From Brevipalpus yothersi (lineage: Eukaryota > Arthropoda > Arachnida > Trombidiformes > Tenuipalpidae): DNA of 64,000 nt. Of the stretch, positions 16,501 through 30,854 are shown one piece after another. A program made the position numbers and the translations under genes. Under the pieces are notes generated by a model. That model was not told the origin of the DNA and searched no databases. It saw only the letters and a list, made by a program, of their open reading frames with translations. Position 1 is the first letter of the stretch; each line of letters starts with the position of its first letter. Location: NCBI GenBank assembly GCA_003956705.1, contig QZCP01000837.1, positions 65,385 to 129,384 of the forward strand, read 5' to 3'.

Positions 16501-18444
16501 TCATTGAATGGCTTTCGTCTGGCAGCAAATGAATTATTTTTTAAACTAATCACCACTTTTAGATCATTTCGAACTCTTTCCATAAGATGTCGAGGTAAAC
16601 ATGAACTTAACAGTGAATCTTGCTGCTCTTTCTCATAGTCGAGCTTAAATTTTGATTCAACACAACTTCGATGGTCAAGAAACGCTTTTCTATCCGCAAT
16701 TTCGAGAAGGAATGTCAAAAAGAAACCAATAAAAGCACCTAATGAATAGAACAATGTGTCTGCAATTGCATATCGCATTATGAACGATGATGGACAATCA
16801 TTTTGCATTCGTGAATGTATAGTCAAAGTCAATTCGAGTGTCACAATAATCACTGTTCCGATGCATGCATAAATACGTGATGGAAATGGTAAGAAAACAT
16901 GATTTGTGATGATTATATAAAATGTTGGACGAATTCTTTGCGATGGATTGGTATGTATTGTTTCATCTCCAGCAAGAGCAAAAAGTGCCGCACCATGTTC
17001 TGACAGTATCATTGCCAAAAGTACCGTTAGCGCAGCAACTATTCGAGCTAATTGTGGCCTTAACCAGTGTTCATCCATACAAGCTAGGGTAGTGATAAAA
17101 TAGCCAATAAATGATGATTATCGAATGAGTTCATTGCTTGCTTCATTAATTGGATTGAAATGAAAATGATGACAATTACCTATAGTGAAAAATGCTCCAT
17201 ACACTATCAAAGCGGATCCTCGCATCAATATTTCACCAAAAAATGATTGCATTTTCTATGGGTTGTGATTAAAATAACGCAAATAATGTGAATTAGGGAT
17301 AAAATTTTCCATTTCAATAAAGATAATAATAATAACATTGAATTTCATAGTCAATGCAAGGTGAAAGGCATTTCCTCCAATGCCGGTGGAAGTTCTGAAG
17401 ATTGGAGAAGAAAAGCAAATGGAAGCTGTAATCTATCTCGAGACATATTATTATTAAGCTGACTCAATCACAAGTAGCGGCAACAGACATAAGAAGTATC
17501 GAGAGTAGTCTAATCAAATCAATCTTTCTCAATGATTGACAATAAGGTTTGTGCAATTAATAAATGAGAAAAGCTCTCACGATAGAATGGAATCACTTGG
17601 AAAGAGGGACTCATTCTCAAGTTTTACTGGAGGTTGATGAGATCGAAGTACTCTATCGAACTATCATGTAAGTAGCATTATTGAATAGGAGCTTCATTCT
17701 ATTTATTGTATACTCAGAAATATGAAATTTTCAATATTTTTCCAGAGAGATATATATTTGGAATATATCTAGTCTTGAAAAAAATATCTTTTTCTTCAGA
17801 TCTTATCTTTCTCTTCACACTAATTAAAGTAGATTTTTATCATCTCAATTACTTCTCAACTTCTTAACTCAAAAAAAAGGAGAAGAAAGACTTGAACGAT
17901 CCTAAGAAAAACATCCACAAGTTACACATTCCATCATTGATCGTTATCATTTCTCCACAGCAATTTTGAGAGGAATAAAACAATATTCTCTCATGATGGA
18001 AGTGCTAATTCACTGTGTGTGCATTATATAAAAAAGATGATATTTTGATGTTTTCTTGACGAAAACTCATCAAATTATCACTAACTAATCACTTACCATA
18101 TCTGAGATGTTGATGACTATGGCGATGATGTTGAAAACTATGTTAAGCAGAAGGAGGACCATAAAAAAATTATGCTGAAGACGAACTTGATATCGACGAA
18201 ATAAATGTTCAGAATCTCTTGAACTAAATTCTGATTTGAGATACATCCATGACCAACTTTGATCATCACTTCGATCATCTCGATCACCATCTTTTGATGA
18301 TGATAATGATTTTAAAAAAGTTTCCGGCTCATCAAAAAGTGGCCCAGTAGAACTTGGATCACTATTAGAACGAACTGAATGAATTCGAGCCAAGTGTATT
18401 AGACCTATGGATGGCTCATCAGCACCGGTTTCACTTGAGTCCAT
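13546..18444 (-). CDS. Transmembrane adenylyl cyclase, class III, type 2/4/7-like
   Basis: Twelve exons (transcript order): 18097-18444, 17180-17255, 16001-17083, 15785-15900, 15626-15702, 15475-15558, 15101-15394, 14946-15021, 14831-14887, 14204-14761, 14000-14101, 13546-13923. All phases agree, giving 1082 aa, the usual length of this family. It makes cAMP from ATP at the plasma membrane under G-protein control. Layout: cytosolic N terminus, six TM segments, C1 catalytic domain (metal-binding Asp351 in ADIV and Asp395 in LLGDCYYCVSG), linker, second six TM segments with an NFT glycosylation sequon in the extracellular exon, and C2 domain. C2 has the expected KTIGSTYMAA, QYDIWGDTVNVASRMDS and IKGKG motifs. 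FYSETSINQEGL before NEII is closest to ADCY2/4/7 (Drosophila Ac76E group). Oddity: C1 has NSM (354-356) where GFT is normal. Confidence 0.92.
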
Positions 18445-19889
18445 TGTGATGATGATGATGATATCGATAAATTATTGCCTCCAACAATTAATATTATTAT
18501 TATTCATTTGATCACAATTTTGAATGGCACCACATCACGTCACACAATTATTGTCTTACTTTTTTTTCTCTTATTCCAACAACTATCAATCAGAGTAAAT
18601 AAGCAAAGGAGAAGAAGAAGATGCTTTCCATTCATCATCAATAGATGTGTGTATCCATTGAGACTGATCGACAAATAAACTGATATACTCTTTCACAGTT
18701 ATCTCACCTTAATTGCTCACTGCTCATTAATCTAATCATTACCTCTTCGACAAGAAATAGGAAAATTGGAGGGAGAAACTGTCGCATCTTCTTCTCTCTA
18801 TTTCTAATTGATACTTTATTTTCATCTCATTCGTATTTTCTCAACTTATTCGTTGTTTGTTGTTCTGAAAGCTTCATGGCAAGAAGATGAAAGAAGAAGA
18901 GGAAGAAAAAAGTTACGCAAATACAGAGGAATGTAGTGATCAACAATCCTTGCTCATGAAGTAGTCAATCACACACGTGACTTTAGAAGCCAACATGATA
19001 TAGTTTGTATCAGAATAAATATATTTATATGTATATTTTTAAACATTATCATTGATTCTGGTTAGTCAATCAAGATAATCAGTGCTCCAGTCAGATGAGG
19101 TAATCCCAATCGCTTTGAAAATAATCCACATGTTATGAGTTTCAAGTACACGGAAATGAATAGAATAGACACACATTTCCGATTCTCTTCTGATCAATTC
19201 TTTTGCGTCAAAATCAATTTTGAGTCTATTCACGGTAAATATTAATAATAATTTGATCAAATTAGGCAATTGTGAAAGAGGTAAAAAAATCAGACTTATC
19301 TTCATGCCGGAACCAACTAATCAAAGGTCATCTCGTTGATCTTTCGAAATCTTGAAGCAGAAAATTTGTATTTTTTTGTTAATTTTTATTCTTTTTCTTC
19401 ATTTTTCTCTGCAGCTCTACTCATATGAATAATTCTTTTGGAAAAAGAAGTGATCATTTTTCTTCTTTTTCATCCAAGATATTTCAGACAAGCTGTCCAA
19501 AAGGAAAAGGTTTCATGGATGGAAAAGTCAAGATATGTCATTGAGCAGTGGCTCTATTTAAAGCTTTGATTTGAAATTGGGAATCAAGTAAGCGGATGTC
19601 ATCATGGGCATGATGTCTTGAAAGCAGCTTAGCAAATCTTTAAGCGATCTAAGCGATTCAAAGTAACCATATTCAAGGTAAATCTTTCATTTTTCCGTTT
19701 AAAGTAAGAAGAGAAAAAAAAGAGAGACAAGAAAAGAAACTTTCTGCTTCTTTTTTCTTTTCAACTATTTTTCATGTACAACTGAAAAATTTCGTTTCAC
19801 TAACTACATCGAGCCACTTTTTACCATGTGAAATCGCCAAAGTTACCGTGATCATAATTCCTATTCATGATGCCGAAAATATTGATACG
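18445..19889. other. Divergent intergenic region, adenylyl cyclase to SOD
   Basis: The two flanking genes point away from each other, so both promoters should lie here. The sequence is AT-rich with a short repeated GAT/ATT stretch at 18450-18500. No coding region or recognised promoter element was found. Confidence 0.55.
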
Positions 19890-20970
19890 ATGAGTTCCAT
19901 GAAAGTTGTATGGATTATCTTCTTTTTCAATTATTGCTTAGAATGTTATCATGCGAGAGGGCATCGTGGAATCCAGAAATCGATCGATAGAATTGGTGAT
20001 GAAGTTGAGACAAGCTTCGATCTGCCCCGCCATAATATCGGAGAAGATTCACCTCTTCCTCCTCCATCCACCTCCTTATTACTAGATCATCCTAGTTCAC
20101 TGAGCTCATCTGCTGGTGGAATAAGTTCTGGTAATCCAAGTTATGCTCAGATTGCTCATATCAAACGGAATAGAGAGAATCCAGCTCCACGTTTATTGAC
20201 TCGAGCAATTGCCATTATTCGTGGCAGTGGCCCAGTGAAAGGTGTCATCTATCTACAACAAATGGTGAGTAATTGAGAAGTTTTTCAAATTCTTTGATTC
20301 AGTGATTCAAATTCTCTATTGTTGCGAGAGGAAGAGAAAAAAGAATCAATTGACAATCAAGCTGATTCTCTTACTGAACTTTTAAAGCGAAATGGTCCAG
20401 TGTTGATACATGGCACACTTAATGGCTTCCCGAAAGCTGGTGAATATGGTTTCCATTTTCATCAATTTCCTGTGGAAGGAGATGATTGCGAATCGGCTGG
20501 TGAACACTACAATCCATATCATGATAAGCATGGAGGCAAAGAGGATTCCAGTCGACATCTCGGTGATCTTGGAAATGTAGCGGCACATTATCACGGTACT
20601 GCTCATGTGACCATTAGTGATCGATTTGTTTCTCTTTCTGGTCCTAACTCTGTTCTAGGACGATCATTGGTGGTAAGTTTTGGTAAAATGAATAGTATTA
20701 AGGATGGATGCAAGAACTGTCGGATGAAGTGGCATTATCATTGATTTTTGAATGGTTTCAAGACACTTTTCGACAGGAGCTAATAGTTTATCATCAGAAT
20801 TGAAACTATATTGATCTCTGTTTTTTTCAATCCAGATACACGAGAAAAAGGATGACCTAGGTCGTGGATTCAATTCGCAAAGTCAGAAGACCGGAAATTC
20901 CGGTGGTCGTCTAGGTTGTGGGAATGTTGTATTGCTCAAGCCTCCTTACAACAATTTGGTCAGTGCTTGA
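19890..20970 (+). CDS. Secreted Cu/Zn superoxide dismutase
   Basis: Exons 19890-20264, 20331-20672 and 20836-20970 (all phase 0) give 283 aa. The start at 19890 precedes a hydrophobic signal segment (KVVWIIFFFNYCLECYHARG), so the enzyme is probably extracellular. A ~95-residue low-complexity spacer leads to the SOD domain. Every ligand is present (mature bovine numbering): Cu ligands H46, H48, H63 and H120 at residues 167, 169, 184 and 241; Zn ligands H63, H71, H80 and D83 at 184, 192, 201 and 204; disulfide C57/C146 at 178/267; active-site R143 at 264. It should convert superoxide to peroxide and oxygen. The first acceptor (ending 20330, GCGAGAG) is weak and was chosen because nearer AG sites break the frame; the exact junction around residue 125 is the least certain part. 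A second SOD gene follows at 22087. Confidence 0.88.
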
Positions 20971-22086
20971 TGAGCTTCGAGAAAAGTGTTAGATCAAAAA
21001 GTTAACAGTTATTTTTTGGCATTATGCTAACATTTGTCATAAGATTATTATTGGTTTTGAAGGTGACAATCATTACTTAACGAGGGCAAAGAATTTTTGC
21101 TGACATAGCCTCTCGCAATTTTGTGATAAATTATTGTTGTATACTTGCATATAATCAGCTAATAGATCCTAAATAATCAACACAAAATAGCGAATTATGC
21201 AATCAAGAGAGACATTTATTTCTTCGACTAGTTGTAACTTTTCTCATCTAAGATGAAGCTAACATACTAATCTAACATATTGCTTGAACCTTTTTTAATT
21301 TTGAAGTTTGATAATGGTTGAGCTGTCTCGATTCTAATCAATCAGATCAAAGGAAATCTAGCATCTTAATGTGATTCTGGAGCAAAATAATTATGTTTTC
21401 AATCATATCGAGCTCAATTTTTGGGGCAAAAACAGATAGAAACCAATTGTCATAACAAATAGAACAAATTTATCCGCGGAAAATGGATAAAAATAATATC
21501 TACTATTCAAAAATGAAACACTGTCTCGGTCATGGATGGGTCAGGAAGAGGAAAAAAGATGAAAGCAACTGGAATCAGTCAGCTTGTCCTATCCATGAAT
21601 AGCTTTGGATGAATGTATATTATGTGATTTATTGTGGCAAATGTAGGCTCTGATTGAAGTGAATTTCATTTCACGGAATTCCAGTCATCTTGTCATGTAT
21701 AGCCGCAAAAAAAGCAAAATTAGAGAAGCCCCTTGTGGACTTCCCATGAATCGAAATAAAAAACACAAAAAGATATATGTTTGCACCATACCAGAACAAT
21801 TCAGTTTACTTTTACAGCAGATCATCCAATGGACATAGAATGGTCATAATAATAGCAATAATAATAGTGATGATGATAACCTGGTTTCTATTTCACGTTC
21901 ACCCATCAGATTTTCGGAACAACTTTTGATGAGTAGTTGAATTTTTTCGTCCAGTCTACTGTATATGATCTGGTGTGTTGAAAATTTTTCGAGACTTGAA
22001 CTTTCGTTAATGCATGATTTTATCTCTCATCCATAGTCTTACAGATGTAATTTTCAATCAAACTTTCTCACACAAAATCCAATAAT
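20971..22086. other. Spacer between the two SOD-domain genes
   Basis: About 1.1 kb of AT-rich sequence between genes on the same strand. No open frame or repeat of note was found; it should contain the 3' UTR of the first gene and the promoter of the second. Confidence 0.6.
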
Positions 22087-24174
22087 ATGCATCTTGCACC
22101 TAGAAATTTTGATTTTTGTCTAATATCAGGAATATTTTTCAACTTCTACTGTGTCACCGCTCATGTTAACGGTGGACAACGGCCACCCTCACCAGCCCAA
22201 CCGCCACCTCCACTGCCACCCAACTATCCCCTGCCTGGCTATCAATCTAACGGTATACCGAGTCGTGGTAATGGCATGATCCAAAGTGATATGATCAAAG
22301 TTTCCTTTGGCCCTAGTCGTAATGATTACAATCGATACAGTTCTCCACCACATTACGGCTATTCACCATGGTATTCCACCTCGTCCGGGTCATCATCAGC
22401 ACACTTCGGCTTACCATCGAGTGCCTATCGACCAACAGATAGTATGGCAGCATCTCCAAATGGTATGAGCTTATTTTGGCCCTTTCAGCAACGTGATCCT
22501 GGCAGCTCGAGGCCATCCGTCTACAATTCATTTTTTGGCTCCTCTTCTTCTCCGGGCTCTTCTTCATCATCTCTTGGATCATCTTCCTCTTCCTCCCTAT
22601 CTTCGTACTCTGCTGGATATCCTACGGGTCAAGCGTCTGTTGACCTGGCTCATAGCACTAATCAAGCATATCCCAACAGCTATAGCTCTTCTATACCATC
22701 AACCGCTTCAGCCTATGGACATTCAGTAGCCACCTCCTATGGTTCCTATGGTCAGCGTCCAAACGATTGGTATACTCGATACACTTCGAATTATCCACTT
22801 TATCCACACACCGCTGAATACTTGTCCTCAGGCTATCCGTACTCGATTCGGGTGATGAAAGCGATCGCTGAGCTTCGAAGTCCAGAGAAAGTAACTGGGT
22901 CCATAACTTTCGAACAGAATGTAAGTGGTGTAGATCAGCCAACATGATGGCACCTTTTATGACCAAAATTTATGGTTTCTCGGAATTTTTCTCTCCTCTC
23001 TTGTGAGGCTTTCTCTATGAACAAAAATTACTTTCTTTTGTGGTAACGTTTTGTGAGTTGAAAAATAAGACTCTAGCTGTTTGGTAGGCAAAAATTTCTA
23101 TTCGAAAAAGCTATCTCTCTACGGAAGATATCCAATCATCGTAAAGTTTGAATGATTTGTCAGCACCAACTAGGGAAGATGGGTTTTGAACACGCAGTAA
23201 TAGTTTAAACATTCTTTTCAAAGTTTCTTATGTATTTCCAATCAGAGTTCTAGATATCTGAACCACTCACAATATTAGCATTTAAGAGTTTTGCCGAAAA
23301 ACGTACAAAATAGGAATTATGAAATACAGAGATAGATACAGGTATGCAATGAGTTCCAGTTGTATAAAGAAAAATCACATTTAACAGATTTAATTTTTTC
23401 TCAAAATTTTTGAAGTGTGGTCAGAGGTCTCAATAATTCCAAATCGCTAATCAATATAAAATTTTGAGTGAGCATGTAGAGTGAAATTCTTGATGCTTGT
23501 TTGCTGAACTCTTGCTCAAAAATATCATTCTTAATTGGACCAAATTCGAAAGCTTTGGAAATGGGCCATATTCCATGCAATCTTGGATCCCAGTCCCTGT
23601 TTTTACTTTTTCTCTTCGAACTATGTCAAGATCAAAATGCTGTTTACATATTTTCAGGATGAAAAAGTTGTTGTGATAAGGGGCCGTGTTCTTGGTCTTC
23701 CTCCAGGTGCTCATGGATTGCACATTCTGGAGAAAACTTCAAAAGGATCTGACACCTGTCTATCGGGGGATCATTTCAATCCCCTGAACACCGCTCATGG
23801 TGGAAAACACGACTGGATCCGCCATATAGGAGATTTGGGCAACATATTCGCCGATCACAATGGAATTGCATACTTCGATATGACAGATCAGATAATCAGT
23901 TTAACTGGGGATCATTCTATCCTGAATCGAACAGTGGTTGTAAGTACAGTAGTTTCAGTTGGAATTAGATTATTCACTCTTCAAATTCTCGTTCTGGAAA
24001 TTCTTCTTTTACCATTCATTGTTTTGATTCTTTTTGCTTTCTCTCTCCCTTTTCGTTGATTAGATCACACAGCTTGCAGATGACTTGGGTCGACTGGCAA
24101 GCCCAGAAAGCAAACGGAATGGAAGCTCTGGCCCACCAATAGCATGTGGAACCATTGAGCTTTCAAGGACATGA
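22087..24174 (+). CDS. Secreted SOD-related protein lacking key copper ligands (RSOD-like)
   Basis: Exons 22087-22920, 23658-23939 and 24064-24174 (phase 0) give 408 aa. A signal-like N terminus (FCLISGIFFNFYCVTA) is followed by a Pro-rich block and a ~200-residue Ser/Tyr/Gly/Pro-rich region. The Cu/Zn SOD domain begins near AIAELRSPEKV. The two introns fall at the same places in the SOD domain as in the gene at 19890. Using bovine numbering, H46 (300), H63 (317), H71 (325), H80 (334), D83 (337) and C57/C146 (312/400) are kept. H48 is Leu302, H120 is Thr374 and R143 is Pro397. Zinc binding and the fold may persist, but normal copper redox chemistry should not. Arthropods are known to have such SOD-related proteins; whether this is orthologous to Drosophila Rsod cannot be decided here. 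Confidence 0.85.
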
Positions 24175-26485
24175 AAGTGAGAGATTTATGAAAGAATTTA
24201 TTAAGCACCTTATTCGAAATTCATTCGAATGAAATCTGAAATTCATCAACTCCCACTCGAGAAGTTGGCCTCATCGAGAAAAACATCGTCAGTAACGTCA
24301 TACCCAAGCCCATATTATTATTTTTATTCTACAGAACGAGGTCTTCAGGATAATCTCTCAGCTCGTGGATAGATAGAGAGAGAGAGAACGATTAGAATGT
24401 TTCTCTTCCGTTGAGAAGAAAACGATTCGAAATTCTGACTAGCTTGTGGGCATCTTTTTTGACTTTCACTCAATTGTCAGCCATGATTAAATGGCAAACA
24501 ATCTTGACAAACTAAACTTCATCAATAAAAAGATGGTCAAAATTTTACCCACTTGTGAGCGTGATACTTGGAGGCTGTAAGTTAGAAAAGTGGCTGTAAA
24601 TTGTTTTAAGAGAGAGTGAGAGAAACAAAATTATTCAAGTTCATCAAGGTATGATAAAGGTATAATAGCTGTTTAAACATCATCATTAACTGTGTTCATA
24701 CTTTAATCATGCAATCGCGTCTCTCATTGGAACCAAATACATGTGTATTCTTGAATACATGTATAAAGATGCATGAGTGATGAGATCGCCTTCATGAATC
24801 TTTTTCGAATATGAATGAGAGTTGAATTTGAGTTGTTGGTCAACAACAATCAAGGAGAGCAACATGAATGATTGGCGAATAATAAATGTAAGAGAGTGAT
24901 CAAGTTGGCGTACGAAATGTGCATTAAGGGTTGAAGAAGCACGTGTTCATAGCCTGATTAGCCATTAAACTTGAATACTTTCACTTAAATCTTATCCATT
25001 TTTTTCTCTATCAGCTTCTCTTATTTTGTTTCGAAAAAAAATAAATTTGAAAGCATAAAAAAAAGAAAAATAAAACATCACATACACACGCTTATCATCG
25101 ACTCAAGTTCAATCATTAATCGTTATAAGTACCGTTATATGTGCACGCTTGGAATCGAGAGGAGATTTAAGCTAACATATTACTCTTTCAATATTATTAC
25201 ACGATAACGATAGAATTACGATAGATGGTATCAATTGATTGAATTTTTGATGGTTGAAATTATTAAATATTGTAAAGAAAAAAAAAGGTTATATTCGAAA
25301 AGTGAGGATGAATTTGCTTTTACTTTGCACGTTCATGTTATGTATGGCGTAATATGTATAGATGCTTTTTTTTATATTTTTGTGAAATTATTATATATAT
25401 ATGTATAATATTTACATGAAAGATTGGTATTCTAATCAATCGTGCTCAAACGTTTGATTGGAAGGAAGATCAACAACAGAGAGAGAAAAAAAAACAGAAT
25501 AAAAGTATTCGAGAGAGAGCAATTCCATTGATTTGAAATATGCTTTTCAAACAGTAAGAGACAAAAAAAAGGAGACAAAGAGAGAGATAAAGGAGAAGAA
25601 AGAAAAAAATAGATATGATAAAAGTGACCAAGGAAAAAGAAAGAGAAAGATATATAAAGAAAAGACAATAGAGCTTGTAGCAATCATGAGCGATGTTCAT
25701 GTACAGTACACTTCATGCTAGCATAAATCTTTTCTGAGTGCTATATCGTTATACAATATTACTCAATTGGTAAATCGCGTGTCTACCAGAAAGACACATT
25801 CAATCAGCGAGTAGCTAAATGTTCGAATTAAATGAGCATAGAATGAGATCAATTCATTTTTTTTCTTATTTTCTTATTTTTTTCCTCAGGATATATATTT
25901 CCATACCTAATGAGCATGCATTCTTTCACTATAATGATGACGATCAGCCTATAATGGTGTTACAAGTTGATCAATTAGGATTTCAGATCACAATAGATGA
26001 GCGTGAAAGATGTTCATCAGAACAGGCAGACTTCACATGTGTCGAGAGGAAAAAAATGTTTCTTTGAGTAGTAAGATGAGGTTAATCAATATCATAATCG
26101 ATTCCAACATTTTTGGTTATGTGGGTGTGTGTGTATGTATGCAACCAAAGATGCATGACAAAGTATGGTTGAGAAAGAAGAGATGATATTCAGTATATGC
26201 TGATGGATCATTTGAAATCATCATCCACTGAATTGATAACGGATGTGGATATTCATCATCATCATCATCATCATTTCTGTTGATCAGCCAAATATCAACA
26301 AGGTGAGGGCCAATATAAGCCAATAAAATAATAATAACTACCCTACGACACTAGACAGATTCGAGGTTCTGCGCGCTTGTAGATGTGATATCATAAGAGA
26401 CGAAGAAGAAAGAGAAGAATTTTTTTTTTCGTTTAATTTAGGCTTTTTTTCCATCCACCAGGATGTATGTGTTCCCATGTGGGGG
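24175..26485. other. Convergent intergenic region, SOD-related gene to TP53INP-like gene
   Basis: It contains a candidate AATAAA at 24524-24529 for the SOD-related gene, a purine-rich stretch at 25470-25670, an AT dinucleotide stretch near 25390-25410 and a short CAT-repeat at 26252-26274. No gene was recognised. Confidence 0.55.
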
Positions 26486-26860
26486 TCAGCATGCCTTTCG
26501 ATTATTGGAATATCCAGTAGGAGGAGGATTTTTGCGATTGTATCGTTTTGGTCTCTGATTACTTTGATACATGACAAGATTCTGTCGATTCATGAAAGAC
26601 TTTTTCAAAAATTTTTGAGATCTTGCTTGATAGGCTTTTTGCATGGGAGCCAAAACATTGGTGATCTCATTGAGGAGACCTGAATAAGAGAAAAGACGAA
26701 AGAAAAGCGGATTAAATGATTGAGCTTTGATCATGGTTTTCGTTACAAACACTCAAAAATCGATATTATAAACGTAACGGTCAGGGTAAAAGTGGAGGAA
26801 CTAATTGTGGTGTCAAGAATCAGCTAAAAGAAACGGATTGATTGGTACGAAAAAGATTGT

Positions 26861-26893
<33 letters not shown>

Positions 26894-29800
26894 GATGATG
26901 GTCGAGAACACGAATTACTTAAGCCTTGTATGCGTAAATGTGCGTATAGTTATGATAGATCACAAAAAAAGGGAACAAAGTTTCAAGTGATCTTATTGTG
27001 AAAGCCTGATGAAAAATGTGTTTGTTGTTGTATACACGCTACTTAATCACGTTCCTATTCCAGTAACATTTTCGAATCACCATGTTGAACTGATTTTTGG
27101 ACCATTCTCTGCCTTCTCTCTTCTCTCTCATCTCAAATAACCAGTTTATTTTATTTTCGTGGTAACAACTTCTGGTTGATTGTGAGAATTCAATATAATA
27201 ATAATATATAATAATAATAGGAGCGATGACAATAATAATGTTGGTAGCCTCAATATCAATTCACCAAGTCCATTAACCTGAACACTTTGTTCAGGGTGAA
27301 ACTTATACCCTAACACAGTAAGGCGTACTGTGAGCTAAATAAAATTTTCAAGCACGACATTGGCACATACCAATTTATACTATTTAAATGCCAAACTTAT
27401 GCATATCTAAAGCCAAGCGTTGCAGGAATACACTTCTGTTTACAAAACAGTAGACAGGGTGTTATCTATCTCTAATGATTTTTGATTTCAACAAGTGGGC
27501 TAACATGATAGCTTTTTTTTCCAAAAGTTATAAACATCAACGATTCATGATTTATCTTTGCTTTCTGAACGGCACACACTGAGAAGGTATTGATTCTCAT
27601 TTCAGTGGTATATATAAGTCAGTAGCGTTAATTGCTTTTAAATATATTCATGATTCATCTTTTTCTCGAACGAAAGACTTGAGGCACCTATTCAACGCAA
27701 AGTTTCCCGCAAAAATTAATCATCAAGAATACGCACAAATTGGCATGAAATGAGTAAGCTTTGGATATGGACCATCGTTGCGTAATGGTTTACGCCAAAT
27801 GAGATGTCAACAAGAAAATTCCAATGTTGAAAAAGTATTACAGATAGACTATTCAATCGGTTAAGTTTGGTGTATGTATGTGTGTTAGGCAGGCTAACAA
27901 TTAATCATTCGAAAGCGGAGAGAGATCAGAAAAAAAGCAACAACAAAAAATCAAAACGATTGGAGCAAGAAGTAATCAGGAAGATTAATTTTTCTTTGTC
28001 CCATCATCGAGGACAAAAATTTTCCAGGGAGTGATGAGAGAAAGAGTGGAAGATCATTCAATGATTTATGAGTACAAGAAATGAGGTTATATTGATGAAT
28101 AACCCTATGCATATCATCTTTTTGAGGAGAAGGAAGAGAGAAGAGAATGTTCAGCATGTTATTTTGGTTAGTTAATTGAGAGAATGGGAAGTGTGGAAAG
28201 ATATTCTACCAGGAAATCAACCGTATTATTGAGATCCCAATTCACGAGTAGAAGTAATCAAATAGCCAAGATTGTTCTGAGGTTGCATAATTCATTTAGT
28301 GTGATGATTATGTGGAGTCAAAGAACTCGAGCATCAATCAATTTACACTCAAGTAAATTTGTTTTCTCCTCAAAATCCAGTGAAATTGATAGATACGAAC
28401 AGAGAGGAGGAGAGGAGAGAACGAAAAACTAAAGCCTTATTTACCATAGACTGATGGAGTAAATATTTGTGTGTAATACGTTCACAAATCACAGGATTAA
28501 GGTGAGAGAGAGAGAGAAAGAGAAAGAAATCAACCAAATGGTGTTGTTAATCAACACTTCATGATGACGTTCATGATGTTGATAGAGGTGAGATTCTCTC
28601 TCTTTCTCTTCCACTCTTCTCCTCTTTCTATTGCTCCTTCATCATATGATTTTCAAATTTCGTAATGAGCTCTGGTGATGATGATGCTATCAAAGTGAAA
28701 CAGTATTAGCCAGTATGATCTACCTTTTCATGCTACTTTCCATAATATTTATATCGAATAAGCTCATTAAATATTCAGAGGAGAAATTTTTTCACTACTA
28801 AGGAGAGGTGAGAGAATTCGCTCACATTCTCCGAAGAACGATGAGGATTCAATACTGTGTGGTTTGACATCAAATGAGAGATGCTTATCTATTTGTATCA
28901 TTTTAACATCATTTTTTCAGCTGCTAATTAAATGATTCAGATTACATGACGATGATGCCTGATCACTCACTTTCTCACTTACTTTCGAATGTTTCACATG
29001 CATTCCAACACAGAAACTCATGAGACGAGAGACCTTGATGTTCCTATGAGCCATCTATTAAGTTCAACTAGTTTTTCATCTTTCTCCTTGATCAAAAACT
29101 CATCACCTTTTTACGCAACGTAATCGAGCTCTTCTTTTATGAAACTAATTTCTCGGACAAAAAAATTATTGGAAAAATGTGAGAAACTTGTCCACATAAT
29201 TTTTATGCTATCAATCTCCTCATGACCTGATTCAAATAAATTATATCCTTACAGAAAATTCATGAAAAGAGAGAGAACTTATTTCCACCTCTTTTTGATT
29301 TGCTTCCATGTATCTTAAATATGGCCATTATGAACTGTAAGGTGCATCATCATCTCAGTTCTCTTAGGAAGAAGAAGAAAAGGAATCATTTCAATAAGTA
29401 GGAGAGAAAGTTGGAGTTTTCTCGCTGAATGCTATCAAGTCTGTGATCAGATAGTGAATCAAGATGAAATGGAATGATACATCTATCTTGATTCATTTCA
29501 GCACATCATCATTCTACTTCCTAGTCGCTTCTGTGTATGTGTTTAGATACAACAAAATGCCTCCACACAAGCACCAACATTTCCCTTCTCTTCACTCTTT
29601 GATTCCCCTTGATAAACTCATGATGAGTGTGAAGAGGAATTAGTTTCAATCATTTCCAAGCATCTTTCTCCTTTTCTCTCTCTCTCTCTCATCCTCATCG
29701 TTTCATGTCATTTGACCATCGCATGCATGTTGCATGAACAACGCATAACTCTCATCATTTTGCTATCACGTGTATTGCCTCCAACTGGCTGGATGTTTGT

Positions 29801-30781
29801 ACACAAACGATGTCTCAAGTCCTCGAGGGAAGAGGAGAGAGAGATCTTTATATGAAGAGCTGAACATTTATGTAATTGATAATATTCGTAAATATTGATG
29901 TTAAAGTGTACATACACAATGGAATGGTAAAAGTCATGATGAGATAAATTTTCAACACCACCGCACACAGAGACACAATCAAATATTAAAGAGAGAGAGA
30001 GAGAAAGTGACACACACATGAGGCAAACCTCTCTTTCTTTCATTCCCTTTAAATTGCCATTGTTTGATAGCTAGGCTACTCGTCTCAATGTCAATTTTGT
30101 ATGATGAAGTGGGTGCATGATAATTTCCGGGATATCTGATTTGATCTGGAAAAAAATTTTTGCTATCCTGATAAATGTTCCTCAGGGTATTATCGATACT
30201 ATGGACAAGTGAAAATATGAGACCAATGGTTCAGTGAAATGTGATACATTTCATGAACACATGTGTGTGAACGATTGAAATCAATAATGTTCACTCTAGA
30301 AAGTAAGGAGAGGAGAGAGAGAGAGAGAAAAAAAATTGAAACAATCAGGAAGACGTCACCCTGTTGATCACGTCAGTCACGAGAAAAGGGAGGAAGAGGA
30401 GAAAGATGGAGAAAGATGATTTTGTAAACAAAAAAGGAGCCAAACACACCATGTTGCTCTCTACTACCAGTAAAACTGATCAGTTGCATACGATTATCAT
30501 GAACGAGGTGATGACCGATATAAAATTCGCCAAGATTTACGATCAAAAACTCACTTCACTCAATCTACTTTTCGTGCAATGGTGTTGATCGAAACATTTC
30601 GTAAACTCAACTAAACTTTACAAGTAACCTAAACTTGCTTCCATTTTTCTTTCTCTCTCTCATTTCTCTTTTTCTGGTTCAAACAAGATGAGTCCAGGCA
30701 ATGCTATTCATTATGGAGATGCCAAAGTACCAGGAAGCGGATGGCAGATCCCTGTACAGTGATCATCATGAATGTGTATAT

Positions 30782-30854
<73 letters not shown>

